DNA from: G965225705 sp965225705
GTDB lineage: Bacteria > Pseudomonadota > Alphaproteobacteria > Caulobacterales > Maricaulaceae
Direction: 5' to 3'
Assembly: GCA_965225705.1 (NCBI GenBank)
Contig: OZ245325.1
Span: 434,001 to 498,000, forward strand
Length of the DNA: 64,000 nucleotides
Under the pieces are notes generated by a model. The model worked only from the letters and a program-made list of their open reading frames with translations. It did no database searches and was not told where the DNA came from. The position numbers and the translations under genes were made by a program. Position 1 is the stretch's first letter; every line of letters begins with the position of its first letter. Below are positions 18,759 to 28,997 of this stretch, piece after piece.

Positions 18759-19133
18759 ATGACCACATATTATACCAAAGATCATGAATGGGTTCGCCCG
18801 GAGGGTGAAGAGGCTTTTGTTGGTATTTCTCACCATGCAGCACAACAGTTAGGTGATGTGGTTTTTGTTGAGTCTCCTCAGACAGGGACCAGTTTTAAAA
18901 AAGGTGATGAGGTGGCTGTGGTAGAATCTGTCAAGGCAGCCAGTGAAGTTTATGCGCCTTTGGATGGAGAGATAACGGCTGTCAATGAGGAGCTTGCTGA
19001 CAATCCCAATACCGTTAATGAAGACCCTGAAGGCCGTGGCTGGTTTTTCAAAATAAAGCTTAACACTTTGAAAGATTTGGAAAGTCTTATGTCTTCTGAA
19101 GATTATACCCGCTATCTTGAAACCCTGGAGTAA
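18759..19133 (+). CDS. gcvH: Glycine cleavage system H protein
   Basis: The lipoylated shuttle protein of the glycine cleavage complex. It has 124 residues, the usual size. The lipoyl lysine is K59 in [28 protein letters not shown] near the N-terminus and [13 protein letters not shown] near the C-terminus are standard. ATG 18759 follows AGGATG/AAAAAGGA sequences. The gcvPA start lies only five bases after the stop. Confidence 0.97.
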   Translation: MTTYYTKDHEWVRPEGEEAFVGISHHAAQQLGDVVFVESPQTGTSFKKGDEVAVVESVKAASEVYAPLDGEITAVNEELADNPNTVNEDPEGRGWFFKIKLNTLKDLESLMSSEDYTRYLETLE

Positions 19134-19138
19134 CTCTT

Positions 19139-20482
19139 TTGCGCTATCTTCCTCTCAGTACTGATGATCGTAAGGCCATGCTGGACCGTATTGGTGTGTC
19201 CTCTGTGGATGTTTTGTACAAAGATATTCCTGATGAGGCTCTTTTGCATCAGCCTCTGGATTTGCCATCTCATAAGACAGAAAAAGAGGTGGAGCGCCAT
19301 ATAAAAGATCTGGCAGCACGCAATATGTCTGCGGGTCAGGCTGCTTTTTTTGTAGGTGGCGGGGCATATCGTCATCATATTCCTGCAAGTGTTGACCATC
19401 TTATTCAGCGATCTGAGTTTTTAACAGCCTATACACCCTATCAGCCGGAAATTTCTCAGGGAACTTTGCAGACCCTGTTTGAGTTTCAGACACAAACTGC
19501 CCTGCTGACGGGGATGGAGGTGGCCAATGCCTCCATGTATGATGGCTCTACGGCCTGTGCGGAGGGGGTTTTGATGGCGGGGCGTCTTACACGTCGCTCC
19601 AAAGTTATTTTGGCGCCTGGCCTTCATGCGCATTACAGGGCTGCGATAAGAACGCTGGCAGGCCCCCGTGGGTTGACTGTGGAAACGCTACCTCCGCATT
19701 ATGATTCTGACAAAAATGTCCTTGACCACCTTGACGGGGAGACAGCCTGTCTGGTTGTCCAGAACCCCAATGCTTTTGGGGGTCTTGTTGATCTTGAGCC
19801 TCTGGCTGAGGCCGCCCATGCCAAAGGGGCGCTTCTTCTGGCGGTCTTTACGGAACCTGTGGCTTTTGGAGCCATCAAAACCCCCGGTGAGATGGGAGCA
19901 GACATTGTCGCAGGTGAAGGACAGTCTTTAGGTGTCGGGCTAAATTTTGGGGGCCCTTATGTGGGGCTTTTTGCCTGCCGGGAAAAATTTGTCCGCCAGG
20001 CCCCAGGGCGCTTTGCCGGTGAAACAGTGGATGCAAAGGGTCGCCGTGCCTTTACCCTCACCCTTTCTACGCGGGAACAACATATTCGCCGTGAAAAAGC
20101 GACCAGCAATATTTGCACGAATGCGGGCCTGTGTTCGCTTGCTTTTTCTATCCATCTTGCGCTGCTGGGTGGGAGAGGGCTCCATCAGCTTGCCCGTCTT
20201 AATCATGCACGGGCATGTTTGCTGGCAGAGCGTCTCTCTGCCCTTGACGGGGTAGAGCTTTTGACCCCCCGGTTTTTTAATGAATTTAGCCTGAAACTCG
20301 CAAAACCTGCGGAAGAGGTTATAGACCAGCTTGTTAATCATGGTGTTTTGGGAGGTGTTCCTGCCTCAAGGCTCTGGCCTGATATGGGTTTTGATGATGT
20401 GTTGATTGTGGCTGCCACAGAAACCAATACGTCTCAGGATATACATCTCTATGAAACAGTTTTGAAGGAGGTTCTGTCATGA
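19139..20482 (+). CDS. gcvPA: Glycine dehydrogenase (decarboxylating) subunit 1
   Basis: N-terminal half of the split P protein, which decarboxylates glycine with subunit 2. It has 447 residues. [15 protein letters not shown] at the start, [18 protein letters not shown], and [21 protein letters not shown] are hallmarks. The TTG start is supported by the conserved N-terminus and by GGAG, which overlaps the gcvH stop region about eight bases upstream. The stop overlaps the gcvPB start by four bases. Two-subunit P protein is usual in many alphaproteobacteria, Gram-positives and archaea. Confidence 0.95.
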   Translation: MRYLPLSTDDRKAMLDRIGVSSVDVLYKDIPDEALLHQPLDLPSHKTEKEVERHIKDLAARNMSAGQAAFFVGGGAYRHHIPASVDHLIQRSEFLTAYTPYQPEISQGTLQTLFEFQTQTALLTGMEVANASMYDGSTACAEGVLMAGRLTRRSKVILAPGLHAHYRAAIRTLAGPRGLTVETLPPHYDSDKNVLDHLDGETACLVVQNPNAFGGLVDLEPLAEAAHAKGALLLAVFTEPVAFGAIKTPGEMGADIVAGEGQSLGVGLNFGGPYVGLFACREKFVRQAPGRFAGETVDAKGRRAFTLTLSTREQHIRREKATSNICTNAGLCSLAFSIHLALLGGRGLHQLARLNHARACLLAERLSALDGVELLTPRFFNEFSLKLAKPAEEVIDQLVNHGVLGGVPASRLWPDMGFDDVLIVAATETNTSQDIHLYETVLKEVLS

Positions 20483-22077
20483 GTCTTAATCGCCAGGGGC
20501 GCCCGACCTCTTTTGAACTCACAGATCCACAGGACAAGTCTTTAGAGGATGAGATCTCTCCTCCCACGGTCTCAGGCTCAAAAGGTTTGTCGCAGGAAGA
20601 ACCCCTTCTTTTTGAAACCGGACGTCTGGATGTGACAGGTGTTGACTTTGAACAGAGTGACCAGGGAGATGATCGGTTAGGGCATTTTAAGCGTGAAGAA
20701 TCTCCCCGTCTTTCCGGTTTGACCGAGCCGGAAACCCTGCGCCATTATGTACGTCTCAGTCAGAAAAATTATGCTATTGATCTTGGTCTTTATCCCCTTG
20801 GCTCCTGCACCATGAAGCATAATCCGCGCCTGAATGAGAAACTGGCGCGGCTTGAGGGATTTGCGGATCTTCACCCCCTTCAGCCTCAGAAAACAGTTCA
20901 GGGAGCTCTTGAACTGATGGGGCAGCTTGCAGACTGGCTGAAAGTTTTGACGGGGCTGCCTTCAATTGCCTTAAGTCCAAGGGCCGGTGCACATGGGGAG
21001 CTATGTGGCGTGATGGCGATTTATGCGGCATGTCAGGCACGCGGGGAGACAGAGCGTCTTAAAGTTCTTGTTCCCGCTTCTGCCCATGGAACCAACCCTG
21101 CCACAGCTGTCCAGTGTGGTTTTAAGGTTGAAGAAATCCCCGGGGATGCAACAGGGCGTGTAGATAAAACAGCTTTTCTTGAAAGACTTGGTCCGGATGT
21201 GGCGGCTGTGATGATCACCAACCCCAATACCTGTGGTCTTTTTGAGCGTGATATGGCCGAGATCTCCAAAGCCGTTCATGAGGCAGGGGGATATGTCTAT
21301 TGTGATGGGGCCAATTTCAACGCTATTATGGGGCGTGTGCGTCCGGGTGATCTTGGTGTGGATGCCATGCATTTTAATCTGCATAAAACATTTTCCACAC
21401 CCCATGGCGGGGGGGGGCCAGGTTCCGGACCCACGGTTTTGTCAGAAGCTCTTGCACCTTATGCCCCTTTGCCAAGGCTTGAAAAGGGTGAAGATGGCAC
21501 CTGGTGTCTGATTGAACGTGGCCGTTATACGGAGGATGCGCCCTTTGGACGTCTCAGTGCCTTTCACGGACAGATGGGCATGTTTGTTCGTGCTCTGGCC
21601 TATATGTTAAGCCATGGTGGTGATGGTCTGCGTCAGGCCGCTGAAGATGCTGTTTTAAATGCTAATTATATTTTGGCTTCTCTTAAGGATGTTATGACGC
21701 TTTCTTATGACGGGACATGCATGCATGAAGCTTTGTTCGATGATCGTTTCCTCAAAGATACAGGTGTAAGCGTCATGGATTTTGCCAAAGCTATGATTGA
21801 TGAAGGCTATCACCCGATGACCATGTATTTTCCTCTGGTGGTTCAGGGGGCTATGTTGATTGAGCCGACAGAGTCAGAATCTAGGGCTGAGCTGGATCGC
21901 TTTATTGCTTCTATGCGGGCTTTGGCGCAGGCTGCACAGGATAAAGGGGCCCTCGGGAAATTTAAAACGGCACCCCGCTATGCTCCTCTTGCACGTCTGG
22001 ATGAGACACGTGCCGCCCGTAAGCCTGTTTTGCGCTGGAAAGACTCTGAGAACAATCAAAAGAACGCTGATGTTTAG
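20479..22077 (+). CDS. gcvPB: Glycine dehydrogenase (decarboxylating) subunit 2
   Basis: The PLP-binding half of the split P protein, 532 residues. The PLP lysine is K303 in [32 protein letters not shown] and [12 protein letters not shown] are further family signatures. The N-terminal region of about 60 residues includes SLEDEISPP and [12 protein letters not shown]. It is translationally coupled to gcvPA (ATGA). It completes the T-H-PA-PB order; the L protein (lipoamide dehydrogenase) is expected elsewhere. Confidence 0.96.
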   Translation: MSLNRQGRPTSFELTDPQDKSLEDEISPPTVSGSKGLSQEEPLLFETGRLDVTGVDFEQSDQGDDRLGHFKREESPRLSGLTEPETLRHYVRLSQKNYAIDLGLYPLGSCTMKHNPRLNEKLARLEGFADLHPLQPQKTVQGALELMGQLADWLKVLTGLPSIALSPRAGAHGELCGVMAIYAACQARGETERLKVLVPASAHGTNPATAVQCGFKVEEIPGDATGRVDKTAFLERLGPDVAAVMITNPNTCGLFERDMAEISKAVHEAGGYVYCDGANFNAIMGRVRPGDLGVDAMHFNLHKTFSTPHGGGGPGSGPTVLSEALAPYAPLPRLEKGEDGTWCLIERGRYTEDAPFGRLSAFHGQMGMFVRALAYMLSHGGDGLRQAAEDAVLNANYILASLKDVMTLSYDGTCMHEALFDDRFLKDTGVSVMDFAKAMIDEGYHPMTMYFPLVVQGAMLIEPTESESRAELDRFIASMRALAQAAQDKGALGKFKTAPRYAPLARLDETRAARKPVLRWKDSENNQKNADV

Positions 22078-22162
22078 AGTTCATTAATCTGGTTATGGGT
22101 TTATCTGACTTAAAGGATTTACCAAACCAATAAAAACCAGCTTTTTTTAAAGATCAAACATC

Positions 22163-22486
22163 ATGGATGATGATAACAGACCAACAAGGATAGCCATAAC
22201 AGGGCGTGCCGGATCTAAAAAAGCTTCATATCTCGAAAGGGTGAAGGCTTTTCTTGTGCGTGTAGGATCTTTGATTCTTGGGATTTTTTTTATACTTGTC
22301 GGTCTTGTCCTCACCCCTTTGCCTCTTCCTCTTGGTCTTCCTTCTTTGCTTTTAGGTGCTTTTTTTCTTTACAGAGCCTCACCCTTCTTTCGCCATCGTT
22401 TCCTGCTTTTTCTTCGTCGCCACCCCGTTTTGGCACGGCGTTTTCGGCGTATTTTGCGGCGCTATCGTGTTCCACGTCATCGTTAA
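22163..22486 (+). CDS. Small membrane protein, PGPGW-like
   Basis: A 107-residue protein with one hydrophobic hairpin (about residues 33-72) holding VGLVLTPLPLPLGLPSLLLGAFFLY, which resembles PGPGW-type putative membrane proteins. The C-terminus is strongly basic (RRHPVLARRFRRILRRYR), so it should stay in the cytosol. Function is unknown for the family. It lies 85 bases after gcvPB on the same strand. The left inverted-repeat copy begins 16 bases after its stop. Confidence 0.65.
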   Translation: MDDDNRPTRIAITGRAGSKKASYLERVKAFLVRVGSLILGIFFILVGLVLTPLPLPLGLPSLLLGAFFLYRASPFFRHRFLLFLRRHPVLARRFRRILRRYRVPRHR

Positions 22487-22867
22487 TAGAGGGTATCATG
22501 ATTTCATTATTTTTTAAAAAGTTTTTGGTGTGATGTTTTTTTATCACACATTATGTTTTGAATTTATGTTTTGGTTTTTTTATAAAAAGTAAAATTATTT
22601 TTAATTCCTTATGTGAACTGAATTTTTTCCAACATTTCCTCTTCATTAATCTTTTGACATGAAAATATTCCGGGGGTTGTGGAATATTTTTTCTTCAAAG
22701 AATTTATTGAATGCCAATAAATCTGGTCGTGGGAACATGTCTGATCAAGTCTTGTAAAAATTGACATGAATATATGTATAGTTTTTTATTTCTAAAATCT
22801 TACAAATTTGATCTTGAACTATAGCTTTTTGTCGTCCTGCAAAATGCTGAAAAAAGGAGTTCCCCAT

Positions 22868-25800
22868 ATGTCCTCAATTCTTAAAAAAACACCAGCAGTT
22901 TTTAAAACTGTTCTCTTAAGCGCAAGCTTTCTTGCAGGCGGCGCGATGATGACACCAGCTGCTCTGGCAGAAGAAGGACAGGGAAAGAAAACGGAAGAGG
23001 TGTTAGAGCTTGCCCGCTTACAAACTACGAATCAGGGTGTTGAAGATCAGGCAGGGGACGCGACAGAAGAGGCTGCTTCTCAGGTAGAAACCCTGGTGGA
23101 GGAGGCTGAAGCCCCTGGTTCAGACTCAGGGGACAGAATTGTGGTGACGGGGTCACGGATCAAAAGGGCAGGTTTTGATACACTTCAGCCCGGCAGTGTG
23201 ATCACAGATGAATTTCTTAAAGAACGGGGTTTTGAGAATCTTGCAGATGCCCTTAATCAGGGGGTCAGTTTTGGGGATACACAAGACCAGTATGGTGGTC
23301 AGTCAGGTTTTTCTGTGGCACAAAACTTTGTCGACTACCTGGATTTAGGCTCTCAGCGTACGCTTACCCTTGTCAATGGGCGTCGTTTTGTCTCCTCCAA
23401 CCCCATCACGCTGTTTTCAGGGGCCAACCCCGGTGGACAGGTTGATTTAAATGTTATCCCGACACCTCTGATTGACCGGACAGAGATTATTGCAACGGGT
23501 GGGGCACCGATTTATGGTGCTGATGCTATTGCGGGCACGGTCAATATTTTATTTAAACAGGATTTTGAGGGTGCAGAATTTAACTATCAGCATGGTTTTA
23601 CGGAAGAAGGGGATGGTCAGGAACATAATTTTTCTGCTCTTTTAGGAAAGAACTTTGCTGGGGGTCGCGGGAATGTCACATTTGCGGCCCAGTATCAGAA
23701 AACAGATGGCATCACGGATGCAGACAGAGATTATCTTCTACATGGCTGGTCTGCCCAGCGCCCGGTTGGAAAACCTTCTATCCGTCAACTACAATATGAT
23801 TTTCGTTACACAGATAACACATATGGAGGGCTTATTCTTAAAACTCCTTATTATGATCCGGATGGTGAAGACGCTTTTGTGAATTCTGCGGGAGAAAAGG
23901 TGTCTTTGCACTTTGATCAAGCAGGTAATGCTGTCCCCTTTAACCCTGGAAAACCAACGGGAGGAGATTATATTGGGCTTGGCGGTGACGGTCAGAACGT
24001 TAGTGATTCTTCTGTTATAAAATCTCCTCAGACACGTTTTCTTCTGGCTGGAAATGCACATTATGATATCACAGACCGTATCCGCTTTTTCCTGGAAGCC
24101 AATTATGCGGATACCAAAGGGACAGAAGAGCGTAATCAGCCTTTTTATAACAGCCCCAGTTTTGGAAGCAGAGGCGTTAGCTCTCCCCTCAAGTTTAACA
24201 TCAATAATCCTTTCCTGACGGCACAGGCCAGACAGGCTTTGGCAGATGCCGGCGTTACCGGGGATTTTTATCTGGGACGTGCTTCACGTGATATTACGAA
24301 TAACAGTCCTGATGAAACCAAAGTGAAACTCTGGCGTGTGGCAGGTGGTTTTGAAGGGGATTTTGACCTGCTGGACAGAACATTTGACTGGAATATTTCT
24401 TACCTCACAGGGCATTCTGAATCCAACAGCCACAGACGTAATATTATCCAGAAACGTTTTGAATATGCTCTGGATGCTGTGCGTGACCCGGCAACAGGAA
24501 ATATTGTCTGTGCTGCAACTCTGGCTAATCCTGGTTCCACAGACCCTGCTATCCGGGACTGTCAGCCTCTTAATCTGTTTGGGGAAGGCTCCCCCAGTCA
24601 GGAAGCCAAAGACTATATGCTCACAAACTTTAATGCTAAAGCCACCAATGAGCAAAGTGTTATTAGTGCCAATATCAGTGGGGAGATCTTCCAGCTTCCT
24701 GCGGGTGGGTTTGCTGTGGGTCTGGGTTATGAACACCGGCGTGAGAAATCCAGTTTCAGACCCAATCAGGCCTATCAGGATGGTATAGGTCGTTCTGTGC
24801 CCATCGGTGCAAACTCTGGTAAATATAATACGAATGAGTTTTATGGAGAGTTTTTTGCCCCCATTATTTCTCCGGAGATGGACTTTAATTTTCTGCACAG
24901 TTTCTCCCTTGAAGGGGCGTATCGTTATGTGAAGCATTCTACGGCGGGTGGAGATTCCACCTATACCATAGGGGCGCGTTTATCTCCTGTTCAGGATGTT
25001 GAGTTCAGGGGAAATTACACCCGTGCTATTCGTGCCCCGGCCCTGACAGAACTCTATCTCCCACGGAGCTCTGTGTTTAATAGAGCTTCTGACCCCTGTG
25101 ACCCCACATATATTGACCGGGGGGAGCATGCAGCAACACGGCGGAAGAACTGTACCGCAGCGGGTGTTCCCCAAGACTTCCAGTCCATCATTGTGAACGC
25201 GACACAAAGGGGAACAACAGGGGGTAATGCTGAGTTAAAGAATGAGAAATCGGATGCCTGGACGGTGGGCTTTGTTCTTCGCCCCCACTGGGTAGAAGGT
25301 CTGACCTTCAGTTTTGATTATATCAATCTGGACCTGGAAGATGCTATCTCTGACCTTTCCGTGACGGAGGCTATGGAATCCTGTTATGATAATGAGGAAT
25401 TCCCCAATCAGTATTGTAACCTGTTTACACGTGATGCTGATTTTCAGGTCACAGGCTTTAACACCGGTTATGTGAATGCTGGCTATGTGAAGAAAGAGAT
25501 TATTCTGATGAAGCTGGATTATCAGTTTGATCTGGCGGATGCTCTCAACAGGAAAGCGGATTATGGTCGTGTTACGATTTCAGGAAGTCTTGCCAATCTC
25601 TTAAATGATGACAGTTCTAAAACCGGGATTGATATTTCCGACGATGAAGGGCTTGATGATCACCCCAACTGGAAAGGTCAGCTTAATCTTGGCTGGGCAC
25701 GTGGGCCTTTAACTCTGTTCTGGCAGACCCGTTATCGTGGTGGTGGTAAGATAAGCAAGACAGCCAGATTTGGGTCTTATCTTGACAGCAATGGGAAGCC

Positions 25801-25999
25801 TTTTAATGAGATGGATCCCTACTGGCTCTTTAACTTTGGGGCGACCTATACCATCAGGGACCGTTTTACTATTCGCCTGAATATTGACAATGTCTTCAAT
25901 TCACGCCCCCTCCACCCTGTGGATGATTACTTTGGGACATATGGTGTTTCTGGTGAGATAGGTCGTTCTTATCGTATAGGTCTTGGAATGAAGTTTTAA
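22868..25999 (+). CDS. TonB-dependent receptor, left copy
   Basis: A large outer-membrane receptor of 1,043 residues, one of two identical copies. The signal peptide ends near residue 35 (...TPAALA). A linker rich in Glu/Ala is followed by RIVVTGSRIKRAGF, which includes the TonB box, then the plug with LADALNQGVSFGDTQDQYG, RTLTLVNGRRFVSSN, RTEIIATGGAPIYGADAIAGTVNI and a large barrel ending in GLGMKF. This architecture is common in sphingomonads, caulobacters and relatives; the ligand is unknown. ATG 22868 is preferred over TTG 22808 because AAGGAG lies eight bases upstream and the signal peptide follows. The gene points toward valS and ends in its own terminator. Confidence 0.93.
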   Translation: MSSILKKTPAVFKTVLLSASFLAGGAMMTPAALAEEGQGKKTEEVLELARLQTTNQGVEDQAGDATEEAASQVETLVEEAEAPGSDSGDRIVVTGSRIKRAGFDTLQPGSVITDEFLKERGFENLADALNQGVSFGDTQDQYGGQSGFSVAQNFVDYLDLGSQRTLTLVNGRRFVSSNPITLFSGANPGGQVDLNVIPTPLIDRTEIIATGGAPIYGADAIAGTVNILFKQDFEGAEFNYQHGFTEEGDGQEHNFSALLGKNFAGGRGNVTFAAQYQKTDGITDADRDYLLHGWSAQRPVGKPSIRQLQYDFRYTDNTYGGLILKTPYYDPDGEDAFVNSAGEKVSLHFDQAGNAVPFNPGKPTGGDYIGLGGDGQNVSDSSVIKSPQTRFLLAGNAHYDITDRIRFFLEANYADTKGTEERNQPFYNSPSFGSRGVSSPLKFNINNPFLTAQARQALADAGVTGDFYLGRASRDITNNSPDETKVKLWRVAGGFEGDFDLLDRTFDWNISYLTGHSESNSHRRNIIQKRFEYALDAVRDPATGNIVCAATLANPGSTDPAIRDCQPLNLFGEGSPSQEAKDYMLTNFNAKATNEQSVISANISGEIFQLPAGGFAVGLGYEHRREKSSFRPNQAYQDGIGRSVPIGANSGKYNTNEFYGEFFAPIISPEMDFNFLHSFSLEGAYRYVKHSTAGGDSTYTIGARLSPVQDVEFRGNYTRAIRAPALTELYLPRSSVFNRASDPCDPTYIDRGEHAATRRKNCTAAGVPQDFQSIIVNATQRGTTGGNAELKNEKSDAWTVGFVLRPHWVEGLTFSFDYINLDLEDAISDLSVTEAMESCYDNEEFPNQYCNLFTRDADFQVTGFNTGYVNAGYVKKEIILMKLDYQFDLADALNRKADYGRVTISGSLANLLNDDSSKTGIDISDDEGLDDHPNWKGQLNLGWARGPLTLFWQTRYRGGGKISKTARFGSYLDSNGKPFNEMDPYWLFNFGATYTIRDRFTIRLNIDNVFNSRPLHPVDDYFGTYGVSGEIGRSYRIGLGMKF

Positions 26000-26050
26000 G
26001 ACAGAAGACCGGGCCCCCTGCTGAAGGGACCACACCCTTCAAACATGTTT

Positions 26051-26085
26051 AACTCCCCCCAACCAAAAGTGGGGGGAGTTTTTTT
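26051..26085 (+). terminator. Rho-independent terminator of the left TonB receptor
   Basis: A perfect 10-bp stem (AACTCCCCCC at 26051-26060, GGGGGGAGTT at 26071-26080) with a 10-base loop runs directly into a T-run. It lies 51 bases after the receptor stop and inside the inverted repeat. It protects the converging valS gene from read-through. Confidence 0.95.
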
Positions 26086-26124
26086 AAGGTTGGTCTCTTA
26101 CGCCCGACCTTCAATAATCACTCT

Positions 26125-28779
26125 TTATATTCCTGTAAGACGCTGGAGGGCCTCTTTATACTTAAGGTGTGCATCCTCATAAGAACGCCTGCGCGCACGT
26201 TGTTCTTCTACAACAGAAGCGGGAGCACGGGTAAGAAAGCTTTCATTCTTCAATTTTTTATCAATTTTCTCAAGCTCCTGATCACAGTCTTTCATAGCTT
26301 TTTCCAGACGCGCTTTTTCTGCCTCAACATCAATAACCCCCTGCAAAGAAAGGGCCAGCCTCACACCATCCACAACAGTCTCTACAGAGCCTTCAGGTAT
26401 AGCATCGGCAGAAGACCAGGAAGAAATCCGCCCCAAAGCTTCAATCAGCATACTATGCTGTTTAAGGTGAGACAGACTGACCTCATTTGCACCGACAAGA
26501 GTTAAAGGAACAGAGGCTGAGGGAGGAATATTCACTTCTGCACGCAAAGAACGCAGCTCACGAATAAGGCGCATCACCCAGTTAAGAGCCGTATAGTCCT
26601 TATGATATATCTCTGATAAAGAGGTATCTGCCTCTGGCCAGGTCTCCCTTATCAAAAGTTTTTGACGGAGCTCTTCTGCCATTTCTTTCCATAAAGCTTC
26701 ACTGAGAAAAGGCATAAAAGGATGGAGAAGCTTCAAAATCTGATCAAAAGCCCAGGCAGCACAGGCGCGTGTTTCCTGTTGTTCTTCCTCATCCTCTCCC
26801 TGAAAAACAGTTTTTATGCTTTCAAGATACCAGTCACAATAAACCCCCCAAATGAGGTGATAAACAGTACCCGCAGCCTCATTAAAACGGAAAGTTTCTA
26901 AAGCTTGTGTTACGTCTTCAACAGCCTTAAAAATTTCTACAACAAGCCATTTATTAAGTGGCATGACAACAGAATGAGGTGTAAACCTCTTTTGAGGGCG
27001 GCACTTATGATGTAAAAGAAAGCGCGCTGCATTCCAGATTTTAGTTGCAAAATTTCGATATCCGGCCACCCGCTCTTCAGACAGTTTAACATCACGGCCC
27101 TGGGCAGCCATAGCTGCCATAGTAAAACGCAAAGCATCCGCACCATAACTGTCAATCAGCTCTAAAGGATCAAGTGTGTTCCCTTTGGACTTAGACATTT
27201 TCTGGCCTTTTTCATCCCGCACCAAAGCATGGATATAGACTTGATGAAAAGGAATATCCCCCATAACATAAAGACCCTGCATCATCATGCGGGCGACCCA
27301 GAAGAAAATAATATCAAAGGCTGTAACGAGGGTTGAAGTGGGATAAAAGCGCTGAAGGTCTTCTGTCTCTTCTGGCCAGCCCAGAGTTGAAAAAGGCCAG
27401 AGTCCTGAAGAAAACCAGGTGTCCAGGACATCTTCATCCTGACGTAAGGGCGTTGGGGTTCCATAATGCTGTTCAGCAGATTTGAGGGCTTCTTCCTCTG
27501 TCTCCTCAACAAAAATATGACCATCAGGACCATACCAGGCAGGGATACGATGCCCCCACCAAAGCTGACGTGAAATACACCAGGGTTCAATATTGTTCAT
27601 CCAGGAAAAATAGGTTTTCTCCCAGGTGCGGGGGATAAAGTCTGTTTTACCCTGTTTGACTGCTTCAAGAGCCGGTTGTGCAAGAGTTTTCGTATCAACA
27701 AACCATTGATCTGTAAGATAGGGTTCCAAAACAACGCCAGAGCGGTCACCAAAAGGCTCTGCATGACGGATTTTTTCTTCACCCCGTAACAAGCCAAGCG
27801 TTTCCAGGTCTGTAAGAATTTTTGCGCGGGCTTCAAACCGGTCAAGGCCACGATAACCTTCCGGAACCTCCGCCGTGATACAGGCACGCTCATCAAAAAT
27901 ATTTATCATGTCAAGGTCGTGGCGCTGCCCCACCTCAAAATCGTTAAAGTCATGTGCCGGGGTAATTTTGACGGCTCCTGTGCCTTGCTCAGGGTCGGCA
28001 TGTTCATCAGCAATGATAGGAATAAGTCTCTCTGTCAAAGGCAGGCGGAGCTTTTGGCCAATCAGGGCCCGATAGCGGTCATCATCAGGATGAACGGCTA
28101 CAGCCATATCGCCTAACATGGTCTCGGGACGTGTGGTGGCAATCACAACCTCCCCGTCTCCTTCAGCCAGAGGATAAGCAACATGCCAGAGCTTGCCCTC
28201 CACGTCACGCATATCAACTTCAAGGTCAGAGAGCGCCGTTTGAAAATGGGGATCCCAGTTGACAAGCCTTTTATCACGATACATCAGACCATCTTTGTAA
28301 AGACGGACGAACACTTTACAGACTGCTTTTGACAGCCTTTCATCAAGTGTAAAACGTTCCCGGCCCCAGTCACAGGACGTACCAAGCCGGCGTAACTGTC
28401 GGGTGATGTGCCCGCCAGATTGTTTTTTCCACGCCCAGACACGTTCTATAAAAGCTTCACGGCCTAAATCCTGACGAGACAGCCCTTCTTTTGCAAGCTC
28501 ACGTTCCACCACCATTTGTGTGGCAATGCCCGCGTGATCCGTCCCAGGCTGCCATAAAACAGCTTTCCCTCTTAAACGTTCAAAACGGGCCAGAATGTCC
28601 TGTAAAGTTTGATTGAGGGCATGCCCTATATGTAAAGATCCGGTAACATTGGGTGGAGGCATCATAAGGCAATATGGGGGTGCGTTGGGATCCTGAGATG
28701 GCCTGAAAGCCTCTTTTTCTTCCCAAAGGCGGATTATGGGATCTTCCAGGCTTCTGGGGTCATAACGTTTATCAAGCAT
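26125..28779 (-). CDS. valS: Valyl-tRNA synthetase
   Basis: A class I aminoacyl-tRNA synthetase of 884 residues that charges tRNA-Val. PPPNVTGSLHIGHALN holds the HIGH motif, GQKMSKSKGNTLDPL holds KMSKS, and AWYGPDGH/DEDVLDTWFSSGLWPFSTLGWP belong to the core and editing regions. The C-terminal coiled arm (EAEKARLEKAMKDCDQELEKIDKKL) is the usual ValS tail. A start 14 codons upstream (28821) is possible, but MLDKRYDP matches family N-termini and GAGAG lies upstream. The gene is essential in bacteria, and here it is the only gene in the 2,820-bp unique core between the two inverted repeats. Confidence 0.97.
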   Translation of the reverse strand: MLDKRYDPRSLEDPIIRLWEEKEAFRPSQDPNAPPYCLMMPPPNVTGSLHIGHALNQTLQDILARFERLRGKAVLWQPGTDHAGIATQMVVERELAKEGLSRQDLGREAFIERVWAWKKQSGGHITRQLRRLGTSCDWGRERFTLDERLSKAVCKVFVRLYKDGLMYRDKRLVNWDPHFQTALSDLEVDMRDVEGKLWHVAYPLAEGDGEVVIATTRPETMLGDMAVAVHPDDDRYRALIGQKLRLPLTERLIPIIADEHADPEQGTGAVKITPAHDFNDFEVGQRHDLDMINIFDERACITAEVPEGYRGLDRFEARAKILTDLETLGLLRGEEKIRHAEPFGDRSGVVLEPYLTDQWFVDTKTLAQPALEAVKQGKTDFIPRTWEKTYFSWMNNIEPWCISRQLWWGHRIPAWYGPDGHIFVEETEEEALKSAEQHYGTPTPLRQDEDVLDTWFSSGLWPFSTLGWPEETEDLQRFYPTSTLVTAFDIIFFWVARMMMQGLYVMGDIPFHQVYIHALVRDEKGQKMSKSKGNTLDPLELIDSYGADALRFTMAAMAAQGRDVKLSEERVAGYRNFATKIWNAARFLLHHKCRPQKRFTPHSVVMPLNKWLVVEIFKAVEDVTQALETFRFNEAAGTVYHLIWGVYCDWYLESIKTVFQGEDEEEQQETRACAAWAFDQILKLLHPFMPFLSEALWKEMAEELRQKLLIRETWPEADTSLSEIYHKDYTALNWVMRLIRELRSLRAEVNIPPSASVPLTLVGANEVSLSHLKQHSMLIEALGRISSWSSADAIPEGSVETVVDGVRLALSLQGVIDVEAEKARLEKAMKDCDQELEKIDKKLKNESFLTRAPASVVEEQRARRRSYEDAHLKYKEALQRLTGI

Positions 28780-28903
28780 ATCATGTCTCTCAACAGCGCA
28801 ATACGTCTTTGAGCCACACAATGAGGCAAGTCAGAGAACATGTCCAGATCTTTCATGATCATGGAGGGGATCAAGCTCTTATGACAGAGGAAGAAGCATA
28901 CAG

Positions 28904-28916
28904 ATCTTCTTAAAAA
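28904..28916. repeat. 13-bp direct repeat at the inner edge of the right copy
   Basis: ATCTTCTTAAAAA occurs here and again at 32497-32509, exactly at the two edges of the right copy of the 3.6-kb repeat. Eight of the 13 bases overlap the repeat end. No such pair flanks the left copy. The pattern resembles a target-site duplication or a microhomology repair scar. Confidence 0.7.
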
Positions 28917-28946
28917 AACTCCCCCCACTTTTGGTTGGGGGGAGTT
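28912..28946 (-). terminator. Rho-independent terminator of the right TonB receptor
   Basis: Mirror copy of the left terminator: a 10-bp stem (28917-28926 with 28937-28946) followed on the minus strand by a T-run. It lies between the right receptor gene and the valS upstream region, so receptor transcription should not run into valS. Confidence 0.95.
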
Positions 28947-28997
28947 AAACATGTTTGAAGGGTGTGGTCCCTTCAGCAGGGGGCCCGGTCTTCTGTC

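Larger units (their letters stand above)
22502..26088 (+). repeat. Left copy of a 3,587-bp inverted repeat
   Basis: This segment recurs in reverse orientation at 28909-32495 with the same length. It includes an AT-rich upstream region, a TonB-receptor gene and its terminator. I compared the upstream 300 bases and the 3' end base by base and found one difference, C at 22630 against T in the other copy (minus-strand sense at 32367). The encoded proteins are identical throughout. Outside the segment the flanks differ at once. Confidence 0.95.
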